DNA of 64,000 nucleotides, taken from Henricia sp. BOLD:AAB3569. Lineage: Eukaryota > Echinodermata > Asteroidea > Spinulosida > Echinasteridae. The first letter of the stretch is position 1. The number at the start of each line of letters is the position of its first letter. The stretch covers positions 744,001 to 808,000 of the forward strand of contig JBBELK010000032.1 in the NCBI GenBank assembly GCA_037783545.1, given 5' to 3'. A program made the translations under genes and the position numbers. Of this stretch, positions 46,747-57,519 are shown in pieces. The notes under the pieces are model-generated. The model was not told the origin of the DNA, ran no database searches, and worked only from the letters and a program-made list of their open reading frames with translations.

Positions 46747-48146
46747 AATCGCATAACAACAATATCTTAGACCTACTATTTTCTTCTTTACACGACCAAA
46801 AATATTTAAATCAAAATGTTTTCAAATCATAGTGAACTGGACTGATGCAAAATTAAAAAGAAGCACTTTCGGTATATGGCACAACGCTAAAAACGAAATA
46901 AAATATTTAAACAGCTAGAATCCCCCCTTCCATATTTTTTGAGTTTTTCTGTTTATCATGGAGGTGTATGTGTCTACAACACCATCACAACTTGTTTTTC
47001 ACAAAAAAATCGACAGGCTTTTGCTTAAAACGTAAAGCAGTTCCGACCCTCTTCACCCGAAATTCTGAAACGCTCGAGGTCACTTGGTCTGTTTATCAAC
47101 AGGGTTTTGACGTCATCCTGAGAAACATACAAAACGGTCTGTGCAGTATTGAATGGGAAATACACGAAGTGAATGTTTATCATGCCTTTTTTGTCCTTGT
47201 AAGTCAAAATACAAACGTGAAAAACACTTCATGTAATATGACAACAATCTACTATTACCTGTTTTGTGAAAAAACGGTGAAATTGTGGCTCACAATGAAG
47301 CTCTTTTGAAGTATAAATACTGGTGCATTGCGACGGGTGGTTTTGTCACGGAACGAACGGCATTCACAGCATTGAACGGTTCCCTGCGGGCCGTATAGTT
47401 CCCACGTGTTACATCGGCCGGTACAAGTTAGAATGAGCGACTAATTTTTCTCTCTCTTGGTAATAGAAAAGAAAATCTTTCTGCTCTTTTGTTTTCATAG
47501 TGTCTGGTAAAACATACAACCACGCAGCTACTGGGCATATTACTGGCTTTTTGGACCAACAAAATTCTTCAAAAAACACCATCTAACAGAGACGGTTTTC
47601 CAAGTTTTTTGCGTGTAAACGTATGGAGCTAACAATCGTGTTGACTTCTCTTTCTCAGGATTGCGTCACGGGGTCACGCCCATATCATGACATCCTGAGA
47701 TCTCAGGGAATTTCCACTCTGCAAAGCGACGTGACAATACCCTGAGGAAATACACGCAAATCTGTGGAGCGAGCCGGCTGTTGTCTTGAGCCAACTCACG
47801 CCCGAGTCATTTTGATGTAATTTAATCAATTCGGTCATGTTATGCCGAAAAGAAACAATTTCTATACTTTCCAGAAATTGTATTGGGTTCCGTTCCTTAT
47901 GACTGTCCCATTCCTACCAAACTTTCAAACGGCGAACCTTATTAACTCCGCAGTTTTTCAAATTAATAACAGGGATGCATGCTGACGAATGTAATGGAAC
48001 GGATTCCCCAGTATGCTTTAAATAGCAGCCAATCGCCGACGCGGACACCGGCCAGCATTACCGAGTACATGTATCACATGCGTGCACGGTGTTTACAATC
48101 TGCGCGCGTGACATTTGAATGCTTGCAATCGTGCTACAATGCACTG
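46747..48146. other. No gene recognised
   Basis: A 113-codon plus-strand frame at 46968-47309 shows no motif and is Asn/Thr/Tyr-rich as expected of AT-rich non-coding DNA. A palindrome TGAGATCTCA lies at 47696. Confidence 0.4.
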
Positions 48147-48283
48147 CAAGCGTCCTGATTGGTCCAGCAGAGGCGACAAGATTTCTGTCGCTAGTCCCAC
48201 CGCCAAATGGGGCCTTTTTCAACAGGGCCACTGTACGCAGGAGTTGGGGAGTGCGTTAAAGGGGCACTGTTGCAAGAGGATGA
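48147..48283 (+). repeat. Dispersed repeat, copy 2 (partner at 3661)
   Basis: Same ordered blocks as 3661-3795. Confidence 0.65.
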
Positions 48284-50437
48284 TATCATGAATACCTAAT
48301 GAGCGTTTCAGAAATCGCGAAAATCTCATTTTAGAAAAGCGCACTTTTGCTTGCAATTTATCCACTTAAAACCGACAATTAAAAAATAATAAAAATCCAC
48401 GTCGGCAAGAGGGACGTTTGGACTATCGAAAAAAGCCTAAATGCTGGATTTTCGTCAAGGGGGATTCTTCCTCTTTAAATAGTTCCAATTTCACCCTCAG
48501 TCTTGACATTGTGGAAAAGACGTTTTCACGAATTCGATTATACGTTTGTTTGAATCGAATGATGTTATACCGAGTTTGTGTTTATTTTTTTAATTTTTAC
48601 TTTAAATGAACAGTATCTAGCTAAATTGGCTGGAAAAGCCTATTTATATTATACATAATTTTTAATCTATATAACAACAAGTCATGTTCATAATCGGGTC
48701 CTTAAGTTCACAATTCCCTCACAAAACATGCCTATCTATTCTTTATCTTTGTTCGATTTGTGATGGACTTGACTTCAACATTAACACAGCAACAATAATT
48801 ATACAAACGTGTTTGTCAAACTAAAGAATATATCTGTACAACTATTCCACAAAACAATATGTTTTACCACAACTGTAATTATTAGAATCATATCAGATTT
48901 GTAGAAATTACACAATACACAGCACTTTGCACAAAATTACAAATTGTTTTTTTTTTATAGTGTAGCCATAAAGGTGCGTAAGTCAAGTTAGTCTTTCGGA
49001 AAGACTGCCTTTTTGCGCGCAATACACGATGTACATAGACTATTCACCAATGGCCGCCAGAGGGCGCACCTGAAATACAGTCGAAAAGACAGTCTTTCAT
49101 ATTCCGTATAAATCGCTCGCAAAATACCGAGCGAATTCCTGGCATACCTTTGTGTGACACGTTGAAATGCGTGACGTCATCTAATTTCCATAATTCACAA
49201 CAGCTCTGGTCTGTCTGGTACCCAGAATACACACTGGACAGGACAGTGCATACAAATGTCGCTGCTTTTCCAGTCGCTGATCGATCGATCGATCAGCAGT
49301 CAGCAGGCAAACATGATATGAGGCAAACACGTTGTCCACGGACAAAGCTATCTTGCGGTTGCACTCAGTGGCTCGCCTGTACCGTCCGGGCCTTTCCGCT
49401 TGCCGGCCTGCGTTGCTCGTACGGTCGGGTTAGACCCGTGAACGGGTCTACGGTCGGGTGTGATGATTGGGCGGCCAGTGAAGACGAAGCATTTCGTTCC
49501 AATTAAAATTAAGTTGGGAATCGAAAAGTTCAAATATCAAAGACTGGCATTTAGAGATTTTTTTAGGGCATTTTCTGCTTGGTCACGATTTTTTTTCATC
49601 GCTTACGCATGGAGGAAGAAAACGACTGGGATTGTTTTCTTCTCCTCTATACTATATGGCATGCTTTTCATATTATTGGCTTCGGTAAAAAAAAAAGTGC
49701 TAAACGATTTCAGAGAAGTTATCCACTACTATTTTTCCCTAAAATGACTTGCAAGCATCAGTTAGTTCAGATATGACAGAAAAAAACCGAAATTTAGGAG
49801 TGAATTAATCTGAGTGAAGAACCACCCACTTTCTTAAAAACTACTAATTTCACTCACTATCACATGCTTTGTACACAATGTTTGAAGTATTATAAATTGT
49901 TGGGCAGATTTTTAAAAATTTCAAAATGCCCTTATTAAATTTTTGTAAGTTTAATGTTGAAAGGAGTCTCTCAAAGCCACATGGTTTTACAAAAGTAATT
50001 GTACATTTTCTAAAGTCAAATATGACCCATTTGATTTTCATTTAGGCCAACAAAAAATAAGGCAAATTGTTGTGACCTTTTACGGCCTATTTAAAACAAT
50101 ACTTTTTTTTATGATTCTTCGTGCATGTTTTTGTTTTTACAGCAAGCAGAATTGCAGAAAATTAATTAGAGCAACTTGCTTGCATAAGCCTCCGAAAATA
50201 TACTGGAATAACGTTTAATGGGACAAATTTAAATTTGATGTTTATTAGTTTACTAAATGTTTAAAATTTCACTCTTTTCAGTGCTTTGAGGAGAATGCTT
50301 TGAGAAGGCCCATTAATTTTGTGGATATGAAGCTGTTTTTACGAATTCCAGGGAACAACAGCAAACTACTTTGTAGATAGGACAGAAGCCCTTGAAGGAA
50401 ATTTGCAGTTTGGTTAACTTAAAAAAAATTGAAATAT
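48284..50437. other. No gene recognised; perfect palindrome at 49276
   Basis: GCTGATCGATCGATCGATCAGC at 49276-49297 is a perfect 22-bp palindrome. AGTCTTTCGGAAAGACT at 48990 is a short hairpin. The 49150-49506 frame is without recognisable domains. Confidence 0.45.
49054..49067 (+). promoter_or_regulatory. Candidate CTCF site
   Basis: CCGCCAGAGGGCGC matches the CTCF core with one substitution in the third base. Confidence 0.35.
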
Positions 50438-51393
50438 TCGTCAACATTGTCTGATTCATTAGTTCAATATTTGACTTCAAGTGCAGAAATAATTTGAATT
50501 TTTAGGTTGAATTCCATATCCGACCACTATAAACGTCTTTATTCTGTAAATGAAAAATAAACAATGCATGTTAAAACAAGTTTGATGATAAAAATGAGAA
50601 ATAAAATTATGACATGTCTAATTTTAGGCCCCCAGCGCAGCCTGAATTTCCATTGTTATAAAACCACGTAAAATGTTAGTTTGGTTGTAAAAACCATGGT
50701 GTGAAAAATAATACAGAAATTTTCATGATTTTTAAATTTTTCCCACTTCTGTCCAACATTGTCCAAAGAAATGTTCGTCAACATTGTCTGATTCATTAGT
50801 TCAATATTTCACTTCAAGTGCAGAAATAATTTGAATTTGTAGGTTGAATTCCATATCCGACCACTATAAACGTCTTTATTTTGTATTAAATAAAAAATAA
50901 ACAATGCAACAAGTTTGATGATAAAAATGAGAAATACAATTCTGTTATGTCTGATTTTGGGCCCCCAGCCTGGATTTCCATTGCTATAAAACCATGTAAA
51001 ATGTTAGTTTGGTTGTAAAAACCATGGTGTGAAAAATAATAGAGAAATGTTCATGATTTTTTAATTTTTCCCACTTCTGTCCAACATTGTCCAAAGAAAT
51101 GTTCGTCAACATTGTCTGATTCATTAGTTCAATATTTCACTTCAAGTGCAGAAATAATTTGAATTTTTAGGTTGAATGCCATATCCGACCACTATAAACG
51201 TCTTTATTTTGTATTAAATGAAAAATAAACAATGCATGTTAGAACAAGTTTGATGATAAAAATGAGAAATAAAATTATGACATGTCTGATTTTAGGCCCC
51301 CATATGCTTGGTTGTAAAAACCATGGTGTAAAAACTAAGAGAGAGAAATTTTCATGATTTTTAGATTTTTCCCCACTGCTGTCCAACATTTTG
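50438..51393 (+). repeat. Tandem repeat, 3 copies of ~330 bp
   Basis: TCGTCAACATTGTCTGATTC begins copies at 50438, 50775 and 51103 (spacings 337 and 328). Each includes AATATTTCACTTCAAGTGCA, CCGACCACTATAAACGTCTT and AAAACCATGGTGTGAAAAAT. The last copy lacks the middle part. AT-rich, no coding frame. Confidence 0.92.
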
Positions 51394-52473
51394 GCCATGG
51401 CATTGGGTCTTAATCTACACGGACAGGCACCCCCGGCCGGGGACAGGAAGTCACCGGGCTGGGCTGGGCGCGCACTCGTACCGAGAAATGCCGCTTCTCG
51501 GCAGGCCATGCACCACGCCGGTCACTGCACGAAAACGGCCCGATATCATTTTCGCGCGGCACGGTGAATCAATATAATGCACACGTACAAAATGTACACG
51601 GCAAGTTACCATCCCACATGACCTAATTATGGAGGCATCGCTTTCTCTTCTACGCAGGCGCCCATAATTTTTGACCTTGCTGTTTAATTATTCATGTGCT
51701 TCCATAAAGGTTATCGAACTTTTTTCTTACGGAGTAATCAAGACCGAGTTTTCGAGTTCACGTTGTAAGTGTAGGTACGCCCTCTGGCGGCTAAAATGAA
51801 CAATGTGGGGATCGCGAACTCTAACAGTAAATTCGGTCTTGCATCAAGACTAAAGTCAAGTTTGAGTCGTCGCATTACCTTTTGGGATATTTTTTGGGAT
51901 AAATTTATTTGCTTAAAGGCCTATGTATCATTTGCAAGATAAAACTTTTTACAGATTCGTGAAATAAGAGTGTAACATATCTAAGTACTAAGAATGTTGG
52001 TAAACTAGCCTGAAGAAATGTTAGCTCCTTAGATGCATCAATACTTCATAAAACCTTGAAAATCTATGGATTTTGTGTACAAAAAGTACAAGTGAATAGT
52101 AAAAACCACCTTCGGTTGTTAATTTCCAGCATGAAATACCATTTTGGACGGAAATAAATTCATGTGGTGTTTGTTACCATTGCTATCTACACTTTAATGG
52201 TGGTTTCCAATCGCGCGCATGCTTAAGCACGCCGCGGCCGTGAAATAGCCTTAACGTTAGCACAACTTTTCTGCTAAAGTAAGCACACGTTTTTAGCTAG
52301 CGCTTTAAACAGCTCTATGAAATTTGGCCCTGACTCGCAAAAGTCCGCGATGCAATAGCAGTCAACCCGAACAAAAACACCTTGAAATTTTGAGTGATGA
52401 TTTTAAAATCCAATTTAAAGCCTTTTGCATTAAGTAATTGACTATATGAAGGTCTTTTATATCATGTGTCATT
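51394..52473. other. GC-rich patch 51410-51570, otherwise unassigned
   Basis: The patch contains CACCCCCGGCCGGGG and a hairpin CCGAGAAATGCCGCTTCTCGG, unlike its AT-rich surroundings. Near 52200-52330 a half-MITE with CTCTATGAAATTTGGCCCTG resembles the ends of the element at 90-563. Confidence 0.4.
51777..51790 (-). promoter_or_regulatory. Candidate CTCF site
   Basis: On the minus strand CCGCCAGAGGGCGT matches the CTCF core with two substitutions. Opposite in direction to the site at 6284. Confidence 0.3.
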
Positions 52474-52600
52474 AAAGGCAATGCTCGTCAGCAATGCGCG
52501 CGAGCCAAATTCGTGCCACGAAGCACGCAGCCCCATGGCAAAGGTATGGAGCTTCGTATTTCGTGGCACGAATTTGGCCTCACGCGCGCATTGTGCCTTT
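52474..52600. mobile_element. Palindromic MITE family, copy 3
   Basis: AAAGGCAATGCTCGTCAGCA ... ends GCGCGCATTGTGCCTTT. The right arm has a rearranged tip (GGCCTCACGCGCGC). Confidence 0.8.
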
Positions 52601-53345
52601 AAAGGGACACACCGGCTTACTGTTTACATAATGTAGCAATCTAGCATCCTTGAGAATAATTTTTGATAGTCGTTGTGAAAAAAATTATCAAAATGTCGTC
52701 ACGATGTATTATGTATCATGTGTTTGTAAATAAAGGTGGCGTTCGATATGGGTCGACACGTATTTAACCTCGATTCCTTGTTTTCCCCGACTCATCACAC
52801 CTAGCTTGCATGATCCCCGAGGTCAGCCTGACTCGAGGAAGCAACACGAACGCAACGTTTTGGTGTCTTTAGCGCCCTCATGGGCCTATATACTTTTTTT
52901 TCTTCTTCGGATATTCATTCATCGCCGCGAACGCGAAGCTAAGAGACGAAAATCTCAGATATTCTCTCGTCCATATCAACACCCAGAAACCCTCTAATGA
53001 AATCTGTTGGCAGATTTGTGTACAAATTGGAAAATAGTACGGTATGTACATAGTGTTCGTGGGACATTATTTTCCAACAAGAAGAGAATCCAACCGCGAA
53101 AGCAACTCGCACTTTGCGCTGGTTTCTACGGCTGGAAATAACTCACAAGACCACGTGACTTTTGAGAACCATAATCCTGTTCCGAAAAGTCACATGACCT
53201 TAAATTTGTGAAAAATGCTAAAAAACGGCCAAATTTGACGGCGTCTTTTCAGGATATATCTAATTTACTCTGGAAAGCGCTTGCAGAATAATGTATGGGT
53301 CTATTTCGAGCCCAAAATTGCCCAACATAGCCGGTGTGTTCCTTT
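52601..53345. mobile_element. TIR element just 3' of the fibrinogen-domain gene
   Basis: AAAGGGACACACCGGC at 52601-52616 is mirrored by GCCGGTGTGTTCCTTT at 53330-53345 with one mismatch. 745 bp, no transposase. It starts at the end of the third palindromic MITE and ends 17 bp from the gene's stop codon. Confidence 0.7.
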
Positions 53346-53362
53346 ACGCTGTTAATATTCTC

Positions 53363-54448
53363 CTAAGCAATTTGCTTCATTTTCATGCTGCATTGTTTCA
53401 TTGAATTGGTATATTTCCAGGAATACCAGAATATACCGGGCTCATCCTTTTGAGGATAATATTGGCCATTCAGATGACAGTATGCACATGCAGTGAACCA
53501 CCATGCACCCTCAAAAACCACTGCACAATTTGTAGACACCGAAGCATCATTATCGTGATCCTTTGTTGTGAATTGTGTGTTATGGAGTGACAATGCATTG
53601 CCAGCTGTACTGCTAGCATTGTATGAGCCAACGTTGAGTGTATACTTCCTACCTAAGATGGCAAACTCACCATACCCGGCCCAAGCTCTGTTTCCTTCCC
53701 AGTCCCACAAGTCCACTCGCATCTGCCACTGTCCTGTCTGAGTGAGGTTGCGTACAGCTTCGTTTCCAAGCCAAAATTCACCAGACAGATTGCCAAAGCC
53801 TTGCTCGTAATCATTCCAGGTACGGTAGAAGTCAACAGAGCCGTCTTGACGCTTCTGAAAGACGATCCATCCTCCCCCATCAGTCTCCATGTCACAGTAG
53901 ACCTGTAGGCCATTGGTCAGTCCAGCAGGATAGATGGTGTAGATGCCGTTCTCGCGGTAATAAGCCATGAGCTCCTGGCAGCTGCTGTACTGTATATCAT
54001 TGCTACTTGAGAAGGAAAGTGTCGCCGCGTCCTTGTCAAAATAAGCTCCACCTTGGTGATAGACAAAGTCGCACGGATGTTGAATTCTACTGGTATTACT
54101 CAGTTCACACAGCTTTGTCCCTTCGTAATAGTTGAATGATGCACAACTGAAGTCCATAGCACAGTCACGCGCGCAAATTACAGCGGATTTTAATTTCTTT
54201 GTCTCTTGAAAAATGTGATTCTGAAAAACGTGATTGTTTGCCAAATAAAAGTTTGATGTCATTTGAGCAGCAGGACATTCACTCTGGGTCTTTCCAATCA
54301 CCAGGTACAGGAATGTGTACACAGTTGCTAAGGTCAATATCATCTTGGGACCAGTAAGGAAACCAAAATTAGTGTTAAGAGTTTGAAAATGTAAAGAATG
54401 TATAGTATTCATGTATTTACTCTTGCTACTGTCGGTTGTTTCAGGCAT
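53363..54448 (-). CDS. Secreted PAN/apple + fibrinogen-related domain protein (FREP-like lectin)
   Basis: 361 codons, no internal introns. A hydrophobic signal starts at Met36 (MILTLATVYTFLYLVIGKTQ), so translation probably begins at 54343, and the first 35 residues may be untranslated or intronic. Residues ~58-138 form a PAN/apple-type domain with Cys58, 92, 96, 102, 114 and 126. Residues ~155-361 are a fibrinogen C-terminal domain: CQEL..Y...[47 protein letters not shown], calcium-site DHDND at 297-301, NCA at 307-309, WW at 316-317 and HLNGQY. Such proteins are extracellular recognition lectins that bind acetylated or other sugars on microbes, with the calcium loop next to the ligand pocket (known for the family). 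Calcium and pocket residues look intact, so it should be functional. The apple domain may mediate multimerisation (inference). Its broken relative lies at 56380. Confidence 0.93.
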   Translation of the reverse strand: MPETTDSSKSKYMNTIHSLHFQTLNTNFGFLTGPKMILTLATVYTFLYLVIGKTQSECPAAQMTSNFYLANNHVFQNHIFQETKKLKSAVICARDCAMDFSCASFNYYEGTKLCELSNTSRIQHPCDFVYHQGGAYFDKDAATLSFSSSNDIQYSSCQELMAYYRENGIYTIYPAGLTNGLQVYCDMETDGGGWIVFQKRQDGSVDFYRTWNDYEQGFGNLSGEFWLGNEAVRNLTQTGQWQMRVDLWDWEGNRAWAGYGEFAILGRKYTLNVGSYNASSTAGNALSLHNTQFTTKDHDNDASVSTNCAVVFEGAWWFTACAYCHLNGQYYPQKDEPGIFWYSWKYTNSMKQCSMKMKQIA

Positions 54449-54507
54449 TTAAACTCGGTGTATGATAAAGTAAAGGTTCATTGAGCGGTTATGCAAGGAT
54501 GTTCGAG

Positions 54508-54516
54508 TCTTTAAAA
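54508..54516 (-). promoter_or_regulatory. Weak TATA-like box upstream of the lectin gene
   Basis: Minus-strand CTTTTAAAG lies about 65 bases before the first ATG of the frame. Spacing is plausible for a core promoter, but an upstream exon is equally possible. Confidence 0.2.
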
Positions 54517-56169
54517 GTTCCACACTCGTGAAGATTCTTTAGAGTTCAAGCTTTGGTTCCCATGCACGTATGTTCCTCTTTGCGGGCTTTACCACGGCAT
54601 ATATGCCATGTCGTGGGCGTTTGTGGTGTCGTGGTTCCGCGCTTGTCTTTATCCGTGCCGTGCTTGATTGACACGTACGTGCCGTTATCGCTGTGCCTGT
54701 GGTCAAGATCATCTATAACCATAGACAGACGGGGAGAGACTGCCTGTTGAATGTTTGGCTTTAATCAGTTATCAGTTGCTTTTTACTTTGTTTGCATTTG
54801 ACTGTAATTTTGCTTCAACTCCACCTGCAGACTGGTATTGCAGCAGAAGGTTCAGTTTTTACGCGTGCGGTTTTCACTGTGAAAAAATGCCTTAAACTCG
54901 ATTTCACTTCAAGTTTCAATTTGAATTGATTGAAGTAGTACATACATATGCGAAGCCTTTACGAGAAGCCAGTGGAAGTGTGTATCGTCTGTTTGTGTAT
55001 TAGACGGCCAAGTTACACTTTACGTTGGTGTCTTCTCATTCAGCCTGCTTCCATGCGTTCCATTCACCGTCTTCCTGAGTGTGTCGTTTTTAGCCTTAAA
55101 CAAGCCATTAATGCAAATAGATGTTAGTCTTTTCTAATCGCTTACAAATTGAAACAGGTACTGTCGAGCCACGAGCCTGCAGTTCGTTTTACTGCTTTGG
55201 TCTTGTGGTTACGGTCGCACACATGCAGTCAGTGTATTTTGCGTCCTCGGTAAGTGATGCGTACTTGTGGCGTTTTCAGTTTTGTTGTCAACACTGAACG
55301 AAACGCCTTCAATTTACACCTTGGTGAAAATCGGATGGCAAAACAGAAATATCTTTGGGTTTAGCTCAACGTAGCCGTGATCGCTAACCGTACACGCCCA
55401 AACCTCGCTATTTGATTGGCGGATAAAGTCTATTTGGACGGATGTGGACGGCCATCTCAAGATGACGAACGTAGCTGATTTTGCACTTTGCCACCTAGGT
55501 CATGCAAACTATACAGCAAATTTAACTTAATTTTAGAATCGCGATCCGAAAAACTAATCAGGTTAAAAGTCAAATGGTTCAAGGTAATTCCGTGGCAGTT
55601 AATGACTTCATACAGCTACCACGGTCATGGCCTGGTGCTTTTACGGTGTTACGTTGATTGCTAGCCACGCGTGACCTGGTCATAGAGGTCCATGTGAAGT
55701 CTTTGTTATCAATATCTATGAAATGGGCTCCTATAATTTGGAGTGAGAAAGTTTTGAAGCGTTGAATTGACAAGTTTCAAATTAGCTCTGAAAGCCTCGT
55801 TTTAGATGCTGAGCCATTGTATGACGTCACGCGTTTTGCATTTGCAATTTTTATCACAAAAGAAAGCACAGAGACTGGCCCAGGTTTCGATGACAATTAT
55901 AGGTAAATGTGTTTGGGGTGGTGCGTATGGGAAGGGAATGTTCCTTAAAATCCCGTCAAAAATCCCCCCACTGCAAATTTGGCAAGCGGAGGAAAATATG
56001 GTGGCATTGTTTTCCCATAGAACTTTCATTGTTTATTTTATTTAATTTATATTAATTGTTTTAAAATTTTCCAAAGAAAACTGTATAAAGTGCACATGCT
56101 GTTTCTCTGTTGTAAAGTACGATGGTGTGAATGTAATATGTACAAAATTCAAAAATAAATATAGGTAGG
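54517..56169. other. No gene recognised
   Basis: About 1.65 kb upstream of the lectin gene. Several short frames without domains; no repeat family seen in it. Confidence 0.4.
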
Positions 56170-56379
56170 GGGGTTAAGAGGGCACCAACCCTCACTCCCC
56201 TATGGAGAGAACCATATAGCTACGCTGCTGATTTGAACCAGCGACCTATGGATATCAGCTTCTCTAAGTCGATCTTATCATCCGTTCTAACAACTGAGCT
56301 GTCCAGGGAAACGGTCGAAACGAAAAACTGGATGTTAATTGTTATTGGGGAAATTTTTTAAATATCTCAATATCGTCTG
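56170..56379 (-). mobile_element. tRNA-derived repeat (SINE-like), copy 1
   Basis: Minus-strand CAGCTCAGTTGTTAGAACGG resembles a D-arm/A box, and GTCGCTGGTTCAAATC resembles a T-arm/B box, about 60 bases apart. The anticodon region does not fold as a good tRNA. A leader (TCAGACGATATTGAGATATT) is shared with copy 2. Confidence 0.6.
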
Positions 56380-56722
56380 ACAATTTACAAACCCCGAAGC
56401 ATCAATATCGTGATTCTTTGTTGTGAGATGTGTGTTATTTGCATTGCCAGCTGTACTGCTATAGCATTGTATGAGCCAACGTGGAATGTGTGCGTACTTC
56501 TCACCTGAGTCTACTCGCAGCTGCCATTGTCCAGTCTGCGTGAGGTTGCGTAGAGCTTTGTTCCCAAGCCAAAATTCACCAGACAGGTTGCCAAAGCCTT
56601 GCTTATAACCATCCCAGGTACAGTAGACGTCAACCGAGCCACCTGGACGCCTCTGAAAGTCAGTCTACGTGTCACAGTAGACATGTAAGACATTGGTCAG
56701 TCCAGCTAGAAGATGATGTAGA
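56380..56722 (-). pseudogene. Broken fibrinogen-domain gene copy
   Basis: Aligns with 53525-53940 of the intact gene: GAAGCATCA.TATCGTGAT, TTGCCAGCTGTACTGCTA, GCATTGTATGAGCCAACGT, CCAAGCCAAAATTCACCAGA. It lacks the C-terminal ~50 residues and the signal and apple region, and internal deletions break the frame. No longer able to code for the domain. Confidence 0.85.
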
Positions 56723-56759
56723 TGTGTCTGATACAAAACAGGCTTTCCCCAATGTTTCG

Positions 56760-56957
56760 AGTGGTGCGTTGGGAGCTAGGGACAGCCCCTTACGCATCCC
56801 GCCAAAATGGAATGTTTTCTTCGAGCTGGATTTGAACCAGCGACCTGCGAATATCAGCTTAACTAGTCCACCGCTCGAACATCTGAGCTGTCGGGGGAAA
56901 CTGTCAAAAAGGTGTTGCCATTGGGAGAAATTTGTAAATATCTGTATCGTCTGATAT
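56760..56957 (-). mobile_element. tRNA-derived repeat (SINE-like), copy 2
   Basis: Minus strand: CAGCTCAGATGTTCGAGCGG (D stem GCTC/GAGC paired) and GCTGGTTCAAATCCAGC (T stem paired, TTCAAAT loop). More tRNA-like than copy 1. Same leader and same order, so both are one family, placed on both sides of the broken lectin copy. Confidence 0.65.
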
Positions 56958-57062
56958 ATAGAGTGGAGCACCAGACTTAATCTGAATGTCGAGAGTTTAA
57001 GTCCACAGATTGAACTATTGTAAAAGGTACTATTCAGGGCTGATGTCTGGGTCTGGGCGGGC

Positions 57063-57155
57063 CCCTTTCATACCAATCTGTTCCACCCCAAGTCTAACGG
57101 TGTAGTGGAGAGATTCAATTGCACAATGAAAAACAGAGCTATAAAATATTTGTAA
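57063..57155 (+). pseudogene. LTR-retroelement integrase fragment
   Basis: Reads PFHTNLFHPKSNGVVERFN then CTMKNR and a stop at 57153. HPxSNGxVERFNxTMK is the conserved end of the retroelement/retrovirus integrase catalytic core, including the glutamate of the DDE triad. Only ~30 codons remain, with no adjoining integrase, RT or LTR seen. A dead fragment. Confidence 0.7.
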
Positions 57156-57393
57156 GAGAGAAACACAGCGACTTATTCGATGTGCACACGTTAGTGACGT
57201 TATACCGCCAAATGGTTTAAAATTACAAAGAAGGTATAATACCTTTCTCCAAGAAATATATTAAAATGTACACAAATGTACGGATGCTGCCTTCTTTTCT
57301 TTTGTTAAAATGAAAACTTTCGTCATAAGCCGTTCAAGATTATAAAAACAGAATTGAACATTTCAACCACAGACTCGGTTAATTTTATTTCAG

Positions 57394-57500
57394 ATGAGTT
57401 CACAAACTTCACCAAAGCTGAACAATACTGTAAAAGAGCGGCATCTGGGATGCAGCCGGCAGATTTTCACTCTCCGAATCGTATGGCCTTATCACGGGAG
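57394..57500 (+). pseudogene. N-terminal half of a C-type lectin domain (plus strand)
   Basis: After an acceptor-like TTAATTTTATTTCAG (ending 57393) the frame reads EFTNFTKAEQYCKRAASGM then QPADFHSPN. This fits the 'F..AE.YC....LA.IHS..E' start of C-type lectin domains. The matching second half is not downstream on this strand. Confidence 0.55.
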
Positions 57501-57519
57501 CACCCTCGTCGACCGAGCA

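Noticed and set aside
46968-47309. 113-codon plus-strand frame as a gene
   Set aside because: No start context, signal, domain or splice support; composition fits AT-rich non-coding DNA.
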